Part shown: positions 14,560 through 21,785 of the stretch, piece after piece
Layout: each line of letters starts with the position of its first letter
Numbering within the stretch: the first letter of the stretch is position 1
NCBI GenBank assembly: GCA_031267055.1
Contig: JAIRZV010000128.1
Location: 1-22,156 of the forward strand
Direction: 5' to 3'
From: Candidatus Margulisiibacteriota bacterium
GTDB lineage: Bacteria > Margulisbacteria > Termititenacia > Termititenacales > Termititenacaceae
Length of the DNA: 22,156 bases
The notes under the pieces: generated by a model
What the model was told of the DNA's origin: nothing
Databases searched by the model: none
The model's input: the letters and a program-made list of their open reading frames with translations, nothing else
Position numbers and translations under genes: made by a program

Positions 14560-14596
14560 TTGACTTATACGTATAATTTTATATACTATACGTATA
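14560..14596 (+). promoter_or_regulatory. Promoter and twin operator of the PIN toxin-antitoxin module
   Basis: TTGACT (14560-14565), a 16-base spacer and TATACT (14582-14587). The palindrome TTATACGTATAA (14565-14576) lies in the spacer, and a second core, TATACGTATA (14587-14596), directly abuts the AGGAGG ribosome site. Binding by the RHH antitoxin is inferred. The first palindrome is identical to that in the higA promoter. Confidence 0.75.
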
Positions 14597-14606
14597 GGAG
14601 GCTGAG

Positions 14607-14852
14607 ATGAATCGTAAATTAACTTTGAGCTTGGACGCGGCGGTAATTGATTTTGCGCATGAATACGCGCGGCAAAATCAGCAGTCTATATCCAAAGTAG
14701 TGGAAAATTATTTTGTGGAGCAACAGAATAAATCTGAAACCAAGTTGGATTTGCCGTCCAAGTTGGCCGAATTATATGGTATTTTTGCCGGAAAAAACGT
14801 GCCTGACAAAAAAGAACTAAGAAGAATGTTCCATGAAAAACATAATTATTGA
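14607..14852 (+). CDS. Ribbon-helix-helix antitoxin (DUF6364-like), 81 aa
   Basis: The N-terminal half, MNRKLTLSLDAAVIDFAHEY followed by ISKVVENYF, is a ribbon-helix-helix DNA-binding domain: strand KLTLSL, then two helices. The C-terminal half (LPSKLAELYGIFAGKNV, then KKELRRMF) is the expected toxin-binding tail. It should neutralise the PIN toxin encoded 20 bases before its own end and repress the promoter. AGGAGG at 14596-14601, five bases before the ATG, is the strongest ribosome site in the window. Confidence 0.85.
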   Translation: MNRKLTLSLDAAVIDFAHEYARQNQQSISKVVENYFVEQQNKSETKLDLPSKLAELYGIFAGKNVPDKKELRRMFHEKHNY

Positions 14853-15264
14853 TATTAATGTGCTCATGGATTTTGTCTTTCAGCGTTCCGGGCATGAAAG
14901 CGCGGCTTTGATTCTTAAACTTTGCTATGAGAAAAAAGTACGGGGCATAGTTTGCGCTCATGAGATAACTACATTGGCCTATTTTCTGACTAAACAAATG
15001 AAAGACAAATATAAAATTAAAAAAACTTTGTCTGATTTTTTGGATATGTTTGAAGTTATCGAAGCCGGTACAGAAATTTTACGCCAAGCGTTGTTTTCGC
15101 CAATATCAGATTATGAAGACGCGGTGATTGAAGCGTCGGCCAAAACTAGAAAAGTTGATTATATTGTCACGCGTAATCTGAATGATTTTAAGCACAGTTC
15201 GGTCAAAGCCCTGACACCGGAAAAAATGCTGGACCTTTTGCGGGATTACTTGCCGTCCGCCTGA
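14833..15264 (+). CDS. PIN-domain toxin (VapC-like ribonuclease), 143 aa
   Basis: PIN-domain toxins cleave RNA using a metal site formed by acidic residues. The set is visible: Asp7 (IIIDINVLMD), Glu44 (AHEITTL), Asp96 (SDYEDAVIEASA) and Asp118 (TRNLNDF). The segment VDYIVTRNLNDFKHS is the usual C-terminal PIN motif. Length is normal. The start codon lies within the antitoxin gene (20-base overlap), so translation is coupled and the toxin is made only along with the antitoxin. The module sits between nnrD and purB. Confidence 0.9.
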   Translation: MKNIIIDINVLMDFVFQRSGHESAALILKLCYEKKVRGIVCAHEITTLAYFLTKQMKDKYKIKKTLSDFLDMFEVIEAGTEILRQALFSPISDYEDAVIEASAKTRKVDYIVTRNLNDFKHSSVKALTPEKMLDLLRDYLPSA

Positions 15265-15289
15265 CGTTGCCGAAGCGGCATGTTATAAT
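15261..15289 (+). promoter_or_regulatory. Possible purB promoter
   Basis: CTGACG (15261-15266), 17 bases, then TATAAT (15284-15289), overlapping the toxin stop codon. The distance to the ATG at 15306 is short, so the predicted start would fall within the AAGGGG ribosome site (15294-15299); either the true start is slightly earlier or translation uses a very short leader. Confidence 0.45.
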
Positions 15290-15305
15290 AAACAAGGGGT
15301 TTTCA

Positions 15306-16598
15306 ATGCTCGACCGTTATTCTTTACCCGTAATGCAGGCTGTTTGGGAGCCGGAAAATAAATTTCGCAAATGGCTGGACATTGAGCTGGCGGCTTGCGA
15401 AGCCAATCAAAAGCTAGGTTTGATTCCCCGGAAAGACCTGCAGATCATCAAGACCAAAGCGCGGTTTAGCGTCAAGCGTATTGATGAGATCGAAAAAGAA
15501 ACCAATCACGATGTCATCGCTTTCCTGACCAATGTGGCGGAAAATGTCGGTCCGTCCTCGCGTTTTGTGCATTTGGGACTGACTTCTTCGGACATCGGTG
15601 ACACGGCGGCTTGTCTGTTGCTCAAGCAGTCGGCGGAAATTTTGGAAAAAGATCTGGACGCTTTGCTGGCCGTCTTGAAAAAGCAAGCCTTGAAATATCA
15701 GGACACGATTATGATCGGCCGCACGCACGGCATTCATGCCGAGCCGACGACTTTTGGCCTGAAACTCCTGCTCTGGCATGAGGAAATGCGGCGCAACAAA
15801 CAGCGTTTGGCGCAGGCCAAGAAAAATATTTCCGTCGGCAAATTATCCGGCGCGGTTGGCACTTATGCCAATATCGATCCCTTTGTCGAGAAATACGTTT
15901 GTAAAAAACTGCATTTGACGCCGTGCTCTGTGGCGACGCAGGTAGTGCAACGCGACCGCCATGCGGAATTTATGACCACGCTGGCGGTGCTCGGCGCGAC
16001 GCTGGAGAAAATCGCCGTGGAAATCCGCCTGTTGCAAAAGACCGACACCGCCGAAGCCGCCGAACCTTTTGGCAAAGGCCAGAAAGGTTCCTCCGCGATG
16101 CCGCACAAACGCAATCCGATTATTTGCGAGCGTATCACCGGTCTGGCACGGGTTTTGCGCGGCTACGCGGTCACGGCTCTGGAAAATGTGGCGCTCTGGC
16201 ATGAGCGTGATATTTCACATTCCGGCGCGGAGCGGATTATTTTCGGCGACGGCTGTATCTTGCTGGACTATATGTTCTCGCTGGCGCAGAAAGTTCTGTC
16301 CGGTGTCGAGATTTATCCACGGCGCATGGCCCAAAATATGGACGCTTGCGGCGGAATAATTTTTTCCCAGCGTGTTTTGCTGGCTCTGGTCGGCAAAGGC
16401 CTGACGCGCGAGCAGGCTTACAAACTGGTGCAGCGCAATGCTTTGCGGGCGCGGGACGAGGACGGCTCTTTCCGCGACAATATCACGGGCGATCCGGAAG
16501 TTGTGCAGTGGATTTCTAAAAAAGAACTGCTGGATTTATTTGATTATCAGTACACGATACGCAATGTGCGGAAAATTTTTAAGCGGGTGTTGAAATAA
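15306..16598 (+). CDS. purB: Adenylosuccinate lyase, 430 aa
   Basis: PurB cleaves SAICAR to AICAR plus fumarate and adenylosuccinate to AMP plus fumarate in purine synthesis. Fumarase/aspartase-superfamily landmarks are LGLTSSDIGDTA (90-101), GRTHGIHAEPTTFG (138-151, with a catalytic His) and the flexible loop GSSAMPHKRNP (261-271, with the catalytic Ser). Length equals that of Firmicutes-type PurB. The start at 15306 is chosen because AAGGGG lies six bases upstream and MLDRYSLPVM is the typical beginning; a frame from 15267 would only add unrelated residues. Confidence 0.97.
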   Translation: MLDRYSLPVMQAVWEPENKFRKWLDIELAACEANQKLGLIPRKDLQIIKTKARFSVKRIDEIEKETNHDVIAFLTNVAENVGPSSRFVHLGLTSSDIGDTAACLLLKQSAEILEKDLDALLAVLKKQALKYQDTIMIGRTHGIHAEPTTFGLKLLLWHEEMRRNKQRLAQAKKNISVGKLSGAVGTYANIDPFVEKYVCKKLHLTPCSVATQVVQRDRHAEFMTTLAVLGATLEKIAVEIRLLQKTDTAEAAEPFGKGQKGSSAMPHKRNPIICERITGLARVLRGYAVTALENVALWHERDISHSGAERIIFGDGCILLDYMFSLAQKVLSGVEIYPRRMAQNMDACGGIIFSQRVLLALVGKGLTREQAYKLVQRNALRARDEDGSFRDNITGDPEVVQWISKKELLDLFDYQYTIRNVRKIFKRVLK

Positions 16599-16601
16599 GT
16601 T

Positions 16602-17429
16602 ATGCTAGGCTTTATTAAAAAATTTCTGGCGCGCGTACAGCGTTTTGTACAGTTGAGAGAAGTCTTAAACAAAGTGCCCGGTGAGCCGCCGCCCAAGCCT
16701 TTTTACGAAATGGACTCCGGCGAGTTTTACGATTTTTTGCTGAAAGGTGGTTCGCAGGAGCAGTATTATGATTTTCTCCTGAATTTTTTGCTGACCGGTT
16801 ATCTGGACGGCACGATCGATGAAAAGAAATTCAGATATTTTGTCGGGCTGGATAATCCGTTGCAGATCAGCCGCTATGTGGACAAGCTTTTGCGCGAGGC
16901 CAAAATGCAAGGCTCGATTTATGCCGAGTTGCTGAAATACGGCAACGCCGATGACAAAAAAGAGGACTTGCTGACTATGCTGATGCCGGAACACAAACGC
17001 ACCGGCGGAGAGCGCAAACTCAACAGTGTTTCGGAATTGAAGGATTTGTTGAAAGACAATGCGGAGGAACTGCAAACACAAAAACGCGCGCTGGCATTGG
17101 CACAAATGCAAGAGGCCGAGCGGAAACGGCTGGAAGCTTTGCGCCAGGCTATTGTGCTCAATTCTCCGGAGACCGGCGAGTTGCTGGCTAAAGACACTTT
17201 TATGACCGAACAGACAGAGATCGCGCAGACAGCCAATCTTTTGAGCGAAGAACTGGAAAAACAACAAAAAGGCACAGTACTGGGACAATCCGCCGCGCCC
17301 GCGCAAAAACATTCAGTGATCTCAGCGGACACTTCCAGAATGAGCCCGGGCGAGCTCGTGGCTTACAAGAAAAAGATCTTGAGCAAAATGCGCCGGGATG
17401 TCAACGCCGGCAACAAGACACGGATTTAA
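16602..17429 (+). CDS. Unknown protein with central coiled coil, 275 aa
   Basis: I do not recognise a family. The N-terminal part (residues 1-135) is helix-rich and aromatic (FYEMDSGEFYDFLLKGG, YYDFLLNFLLTGYLDGTIDE). A charged stretch of predicted coiled coil (about 140-185, KDLLKDNAEELQTQKRALAL) follows, then a Gln/Ala linker. The end carries MSPGELVAYKKKILSKMRRD, which shares MSPxExVAYxxxI with the start of the next protein. No signal peptide or membrane span is seen. It begins 3 bases after the purB stop without a clear Shine-Dalgarno and is followed by the 152-aa gene after 9 bases, so the three are probably co-transcribed. Confidence 0.8.
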   Translation: MLGFIKKFLARVQRFVQLREVLNKVPGEPPPKPFYEMDSGEFYDFLLKGGSQEQYYDFLLNFLLTGYLDGTIDEKKFRYFVGLDNPLQISRYVDKLLREAKMQGSIYAELLKYGNADDKKEDLLTMLMPEHKRTGGERKLNSVSELKDLLKDNAEELQTQKRALALAQMQEAERKRLEALRQAIVLNSPETGELLAKDTFMTEQTEIAQTANLLSEELEKQQKGTVLGQSAAPAQKHSVISADTSRMSPGELVAYKKKILSKMRRDVNAGNKTRI

Positions 17430-17438
17430 GGAGACAGT

Positions 17439-17897
17439 ATGGGTGAACAGAAAAAACGCAGAAGCAGCGCGCCAGCTTACGGTGGAGGTGGCGGCACAGC
17501 GCCGATCTCCGCGGCGGGCGGCATGTCCCCGGCGGAACGCGTGGCTTATATTCAAGAAATTCAGCAGGCCTCGCCGGTCAAGCAAATTGCCGAGGGCATG
17601 AAAGAATTTGATCTCAAAGGTTTTGGTCTGATCGCCAGTATTTTCAGCCAGGGTTCGGCGGTGCTCAAAGGCATGAGCGACGCTTACACGCAGATCCGCC
17701 AGTCTCGTCAGGGCGCGGCGCTCAATCAGCATATCGCGGGTCTGACTGAAAATGTTCGCGGTCTGGAGCGTTTGCGTCACGAATTTGCGCCGCAGTCCAA
17801 TATCGACCTGCCGGATTTTCAAAATTTGGAGAAAGAAAAAAAAGGCGTTTATGTGGATTCCAGCTGGACGCCCAAACGTAAGGGCAAGGTGGAGTAA
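17439..17897 (+). CDS. Unknown protein with Gly-rich N-terminus, 152 aa
   Basis: No known family is recognised. A basic, Gly-rich lead (KKRRSSAPAYGGGGG) precedes MSPAERVAYIQEI (29-41), a match to the motif at the end of the preceding protein. A helical middle follows (LKGFGLIASIFSQGSAVLKG, then an amphipathic stretch to about residue 115), with a basic tail ending PKRKGKVE. AAGGAG lies before the ATG. The shared motif and tight spacing suggest the two products work together, perhaps binding the same partner; this is inference. A REP-like palindrome starts at its stop codon. Confidence 0.8.
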   Translation: MGEQKKRRSSAPAYGGGGGTAPISAAGGMSPAERVAYIQEIQQASPVKQIAEGMKEFDLKGFGLIASIFSQGSAVLKGMSDAYTQIRQSRQGAALNQHIAGLTENVRGLERLRHEFAPQSNIDLPDFQNLEKEKKGVYVDSSWTPKRKGKVE

Positions 17898-17936
17898 ACG
17901 CTATATGTAGTGTGCATACACCATATATAGCGTGTT
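17896..17936. repeat. REP-like palindrome, copy 2
   Basis: Arms ACGCTATATG and CATATATAGCGT surround an inner GTGT-GCAT-ACAC stem. Most arm bases are identical to the element at 4243-4290. It starts at the stop codon of the 152-aa gene, so it may protect or end the transcript, but no T-run follows directly. Confidence 0.75.
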
Positions 17937-17986
17937 TTGGTCAAAACTCTTTTAAAAAAAGCTTCTTTATTATATAGTTGACCTCC

Positions 17987-18071
17987 GCGCGGATGGCGGA
18001 ATTGGTATACGCGCAAGACTAAGGATCTTGTGCCGCAAGGCTTGGAGGTTCGAGTCCTCTTCCGCGCACCA
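17987..18071 (+). tRNA. tRNA-Leu, anticodon AAG
   Basis: A full class II cloverleaf can be drawn: acceptor GCGCGGA/TCCGCGC, anticodon stem CAAGA/TCTTG with loop CTAAGGA (anticodon AAG at 18021-18023), a variable arm GCC-GCAA-GGC, and a T arm GGAGG-TTCGAGT-CCTCT (one G-T pair). Discriminator A and an encoded CCA end at 18071. It would read CUU, and with inosine at position 34 also CUC and possibly CUA. Confidence 0.95.
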
Positions 18072-18097
18072 AGTGATTTAAAACGCTTGAGGTTACT
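18053..18097 (+). repeat. Copy 1 of duplicated tRNA 3' end plus hairpin
   Basis: The first 21 bases (18053-18073, tRNA T-arm to CCA plus AG) are identical to 18141-18161. The 24 bases that follow are related to those after copy 2. They form a hairpin at 18072-18097 with eight pairs, three of them G-T. Confidence 0.8.
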
Positions 18098-18140
18098 ATA
18101 AACAGGAAGTATAGAGAAAAGAATTAGGACCTGCGAAGCA

Positions 18141-18185
18141 AGTCCTCTTCCGCGCACCAAGCAACTTCGAACGCTTGAAGTTGCT
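18141..18185 (+). repeat. Copy 2 of duplicated tRNA 3' end plus hairpin
   Basis: The perfect 21-bp copy of the tRNA 3' end is followed by a nine-pair stem without wobbles. No 5' half of a tRNA precedes it, so it is not a second tRNA gene. The spacing of 88 bp and its position at a tRNA 3' end resemble an attachment-site scar. Confidence 0.8.
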
Positions 18186-18190
18186 GTTTT
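18160..18190 (+). terminator. Rho-independent terminator before valS
   Basis: Stem AGCAACTTC/GAAGTTGCT (18160-18168 and 18177-18185) with an 8-base loop, followed by GTTTT. It ends transcripts from tRNA-Leu. Confidence 0.7.
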
Positions 18191-18209
18191 ATGTTATTAT
18201 TGTGCCCTT

Positions 18210-20807
18210 ATGTCCGAAATGGAAAAAATCTATAATCCCTCGGAAATCGAAGCGCGGATTTACGCAGATTGGGAAAAAAGCGGAGATTTTGCGCCAAAAG
18301 GCGCCGGAGAGCCGTTCGCGATAGTCATGCCGCCGCCCAATGTTACCGGCGCCTTGCATATGGGGCACGCGCTCGACAACACTTTGCCGGATATTTTGGT
18401 GCGCTGGCGCCGCATGCTGGGAGACAATGTACTCTGGGTACCCGGCACCGATCACGCCGGCATTGCCACGCAAAACGTCGTGGAGAAAAAATTGGCCGGG
18501 GACGGCCGGACACGCCATGATCTGGGTCGCGAAAAATTTGTCGAGGAAGTCTGGCGCTGGAAAGAAGAATACGGCGGCCGGATCACCAGTCAGCTGCGTT
18601 TGCTCGGCGCTTCCTGCGATTGGGCGCATGAGCGTTTTACGATGGACGAAGGCTGCTCGCGCGCGGTGCGCGCAGTTTTTGTCGAGCTGTACAAAAAAGG
18701 CCTGATTTTCAAAGGGCCACGCATTATCAACTGGTGTCCGCGCTGTCACACGGCGCTGTCCGACGTCGAAGTGGAGTACGAGGAAAACGCCGGTAAACTC
18801 TGGCATTTGCGTTATCAGCTGGCTGAAAATCCCAAAAAATATTTGGTGGTGGCGACGACGCGGCCGGAAACTTTATTCGGCGACACGGCTGTGGCTGTGC
18901 ACCCCGAAGATGAGCGTTACAAAGACCTGATCGGCAAAGAAGTGCTGTTGCCGCTGACCGACAAAAAAATCCCGATTATCGCCGATGAGTACGTCGACCG
19001 CGAGTTTGGCACAGGTGTGGTCAAGATCACTCCGGCGCATGATGTGAATGATTACGAGGTCGGCAAGCGCCACAAATTGCCGACGCTGACGATCATGGAC
19101 ACTTCCGGTTTGCTGAATGAAAATGTGCCGCTGCGTTACAAAGGGCTGGACCGTTTCAAGGCCCGCGAGCTGGCGCTGACCGATCTGGAGGAAAAAGGCC
19201 TGTTGGATTCGGTGCAGGATTATGAGAATAAGATCAGCCGTTGCTATCGCTGTCATGATGTGATCGAGCCGTATCTTTCACCGCAATGGTTTGTGGATAT
19301 GCCCAAACTCGCCGCGCCGGCTGTCGAAGCCGTGCGTTCCGGCCGCATAAAATTTTATCCCGAGCGCTGGAGCAAAGTTTACTTTGACTGGATGGAAAAT
19401 ATCCGCGAATGGTGCATCTCGCGCCAGATCTGGTGGGGGCACCGCATTCCGGTGTGGTACTGCGAGTGCGGCGAAATCATTTGCGCCAAAGACGATCCGC
19501 GGACTTGTCCCAAATGCGGTTCGGACAAATTAACTCAGGATACGGACGTGCTGGACACGTGGTTCAGCTCAGCGCTCTGGCCTTTTTCCACGCTGGGCTG
19601 GCCGGACACCACTGCCGACTTAAAAAAATATTATCCGACCGCGCTACTGGTGACCGGTTACGACATTATCACTTTTTGGGTTTCGCGCATGATCACGATG
19701 GGTTTGGAATTCCAAAAAGCTGTGCCGTTTCACAAAGTCGTGATCCACGGCTTGATCCGCGACGAGCATGGCAAAAAAATGAGCAAATCCACGGGTAACG
19801 CCGTCGATCCGGTGGAGTTGATCAAAGAACACGGTGCGGACGCGTTGCGTTTTACGCTGGCTGCGATGGTGACGGCCGGCGGACAGGACCTCAAGCTTGC
19901 GGCGCCGAAAGTTTTGGCCAGCCGCAATTTCATGAATAAAATTTGGAATGTCGCGCGTTTTGTGCTGTTGAAATTGGCGGACAATAAATTTAGCGCGGAA
20001 AAATCACCAGCTGACGAATGGATACTTTCGCGTTATCAACAGGTGATCCAGAAAACCGACTCTGCGTTGCGCAATTTTTATTTCGGTGACATGGCGTTGG
20101 GTTTGTATGATTTTGTCTGGAATGAATTTTGCGACTGGTATATCGAGATGTCCAAACTGGGTCTGCATAAAGAAACTTTTTTGACCGTGTTCAACGGCAT
20201 TTTGCGTCTGCTGCATCCGGTGACGCCTTTTATCACGGAAGAAATCTGGGCCAAACTCGGCAACGCTGGCAAAATAATCAACGCGGGCTGGCCGCAGGCG
20301 GACAAAGCTCTGCTCAATCCGGCACGCGAGAAAAAAATAGCTGTGGTTATTGAGCTGATCCGCGCGGTGCGTAATATTCGCGCGGAAATGAACGTCGCAC
20401 CGGCGAAAAAAGCGGATTTGATTATTCTTTGCGGTGTGCCGGCTGTGGCCGAAGCTTTAACCGAGGCCAAGCCGTATATTCAGCAGCTCTCCGGCGTGGA
20501 GAAAATCGATCTGGTGACTAGATTGGCCACCAAGCCGCGCAATGCTTCGCACGCGGTGATCAACGGTGCGGAGATTTTTGTGCCGCTGGACAAACTCATC
20601 GATTTGCAGGCCGAGATTGCCCGTTTGGAAAAAGAAAAAAATAAATATCAGGCCGAAATTAACCGCATCAAAAATAAACTGGCCAATAAAAGTTTTATCG
20701 AAAAAGCGCCGCCGGAAGTCATCGAAAAAGAAAGAGAAAAAGAAAAAGGCTACGCCGAAAAATTTAAAATTGTGGAAGAACAATTAAAAGCGCTGGCCGT
20801 AAATTAG
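18210..20807 (+). CDS. valS: Valyl-tRNA synthetase, 865 aa
   Basis: This class I synthetase attaches valine to tRNA-Val and edits misactivated threonine. Landmarks are PPPNVTGALHMGHALD (41-56, with HMGH as the HIGH motif), the editing-domain stretch TTRPETLFGDTAV, a CxC...CxxC zinc knuckle (Cys418, 420, 433, 436), GKKMSKSTGN (KMSKS at 523-527), and a C-terminal coiled-coil arm (LIDLQAEIARLEKEKNKYQ and following) that contacts the tRNA. Length is normal. The start may be 18210 or 18219 (MEKIYNPSEIE), and neither has a Shine-Dalgarno. A TATTAT at 18195-18200 lies only nine bases upstream, so a near-leaderless transcript is possible. Its stop overlaps the stop of convergent apbE by 4 bases. Confidence 0.98.
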   Translation: MSEMEKIYNPSEIEARIYADWEKSGDFAPKGAGEPFAIVMPPPNVTGALHMGHALDNTLPDILVRWRRMLGDNVLWVPGTDHAGIATQNVVEKKLAGDGRTRHDLGREKFVEEVWRWKEEYGGRITSQLRLLGASCDWAHERFTMDEGCSRAVRAVFVELYKKGLIFKGPRIINWCPRCHTALSDVEVEYEENAGKLWHLRYQLAENPKKYLVVATTRPETLFGDTAVAVHPEDERYKDLIGKEVLLPLTDKKIPIIADEYVDREFGTGVVKITPAHDVNDYEVGKRHKLPTLTIMDTSGLLNENVPLRYKGLDRFKARELALTDLEEKGLLDSVQDYENKISRCYRCHDVIEPYLSPQWFVDMPKLAAPAVEAVRSGRIKFYPERWSKVYFDWMENIREWCISRQIWWGHRIPVWYCECGEIICAKDDPRTCPKCGSDKLTQDTDVLDTWFSSALWPFSTLGWPDTTADLKKYYPTALLVTGYDIITFWVSRMITMGLEFQKAVPFHKVVIHGLIRDEHGKKMSKSTGNAVDPVELIKEHGADALRFTLAAMVTAGGQDLKLAAPKVLASRNFMNKIWNVARFVLLKLADNKFSAEKSPADEWILSRYQQVIQKTDSALRNFYFGDMALGLYDFVWNEFCDWYIEMSKLGLHKETFLTVFNGILRLLHPVTPFITEEIWAKLGNAGKIINAGWPQADKALLNPAREKKIAVVIELIRAVRNIRAEMNVAPAKKADLIILCGVPAVAEALTEAKPYIQQLSGVEKIDLVTRLATKPRNASHAVINGAEIFVPLDKLIDLQAEIARLEKEKNKYQAEINRIKNKLANKSFIEKAPPEVIEKEREKEKGYAEKFKIVEEQLKALAVN

Positions 20808-21763
20808 TCAGCGTTAGAGTTATAAAAAAATTTCTTTTCAGGAAAAATACTGGATTTTTCCGCACCCAGCACAAAGCAGGTCGTGGAGAGCAGGTCTGCC
20901 CGGGCTGCGCTGTCCGCGATCACCGTGACGCTGGCCAGTTCATTCTCGAGATTGGCCGGCCGGCCGGTTTGCGGATTGAAAATATGCGCGTATCTCTGTC
21001 CGTCCGCCGTGAAATACTGTTCATAATCACCGGAAGTCGCGCAGGCTTCGTCGCTCAATTCAAAAACCTGCAGAGTTTCTTCCACGGCGCGCGGATTGCG
21101 TATCGCTATTCGCCAGGGTTTGCCGCGCTTTTGTCCCAGCGCGAAAACATTGCCGCCGGAGTTGACCAGCGCGTGGCGAATACCGTACCGCCGCAGAGTT
21201 TCGACAGCCCGGTCTACCGCGTAGCCTTTGGCGATGCCGCCCAGATCGAGCTGCGTGCGGCTGTGCAGCAGGCGTACGGTTTGTTTTTGATTGTCGAGAC
21301 GCACGTTTTGCCAGCCGACGCTCTGCAGCTGCTTTTGAATATTCCGCTGATCCGGCTTTTGTTTTTGGTCTGCGCCAAATCCGTACAGACGCGAGATCGG
21401 CGTGATCGTGATGTCAAAAGCACCGCCGGAAATCTCGCTGCCAGCCAGCGCCAGAGCCAGTATCGCGTTCATGTCGTCGCTGATAGGCATTTCCTGCCGG
21501 AAAGCTTTTTGATTGATTTGAGATAATTCGCTGTCGGGATCGAAATAATTAAATTTTTCTTCCAGTTCTTTCATTCTGGCAAAAGCCGCGCTGATGGCCC
21601 GGCGTCCCTGCTGTCTACTGCGGCAAAGAACTCTGATTTCTGTCAAAGTGTGCAGCGCGTAACGCTGTTCGGCGATTTCTTTCCAGAACACAAAACTGTC
21701 CAGCAACCACCAGCCCAGACAGAGAGCCGCCAGCAGAAGCGCGCCGCGTTGTTTTTTGTTCAT
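20804..21763 (-). CDS. apbE: FAD:protein FMN transferase (ApbE), 319 aa
   Basis: ApbE transfers FMN from FAD onto Thr or Ser of exported or membrane flavoproteins, such as Na+-translocating NADH dehydrogenase or Rnf subunits. Visible family elements are FNYFDPDSELSQIN, GGAFDITITPISRLYGFG, LDLGGIAKGYAVDRA, ALVNSGGNVFALG, HIFNPQTGRPA and ADLLSTTCFVLG. The N-terminus (MNKKQRGALLLAALCLGWWLL) is a signal or membrane anchor without an obvious lipobox, placing the enzyme outside the inner membrane. I prefer the start at 21763; a start at 21787 would add eight residues and overlap the ispF start codon. The target protein is not in the window. Confidence 0.93.
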   Translation of the reverse strand: MNKKQRGALLLAALCLGWWLLDSFVFWKEIAEQRYALHTLTEIRVLCRSRQQGRRAISAAFARMKELEEKFNYFDPDSELSQINQKAFRQEMPISDDMNAILALALAGSEISGGAFDITITPISRLYGFGADQKQKPDQRNIQKQLQSVGWQNVRLDNQKQTVRLLHSRTQLDLGGIAKGYAVDRAVETLRRYGIRHALVNSGGNVFALGQKRGKPWRIAIRNPRAVEETLQVFELSDEACATSGDYEQYFTADGQRYAHIFNPQTGRPANLENELASVTVIADSAARADLLSTTCFVLGAEKSSIFPEKKFFYNSNAD

Positions 21764-21770
21764 GAGAGAG

Positions 21771-21778
21771 AGTATAAT
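21771..21778. promoter_or_regulatory. Overlapping divergent -10 boxes between apbE and ispF
   Basis: The 8 bases AGTATAAT contain TATAAT on the + strand (21773-21778) and TATACT on the - strand (21776-21771). Each ends seven bases before an ATG (21786 and 21763). Weak -35 candidate on the + strand: TTGTTT at 21749-21754 with an 18-base spacer. No Shine-Dalgarno exists for either gene, so both transcripts may be leaderless. Confidence 0.45.
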
Positions 21779-21785
21779 ATATTTC

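Noticed and set aside
18141..18161. Second tRNA-Leu gene
   Set aside because: Only the T-arm and acceptor 3' half are present; no acceptor 5' strand, D arm or anticodon arm precedes it.
18409..18705. Extra frames within valS
   Set aside because: They overlap a fully conserved synthetase domain and show no family features.
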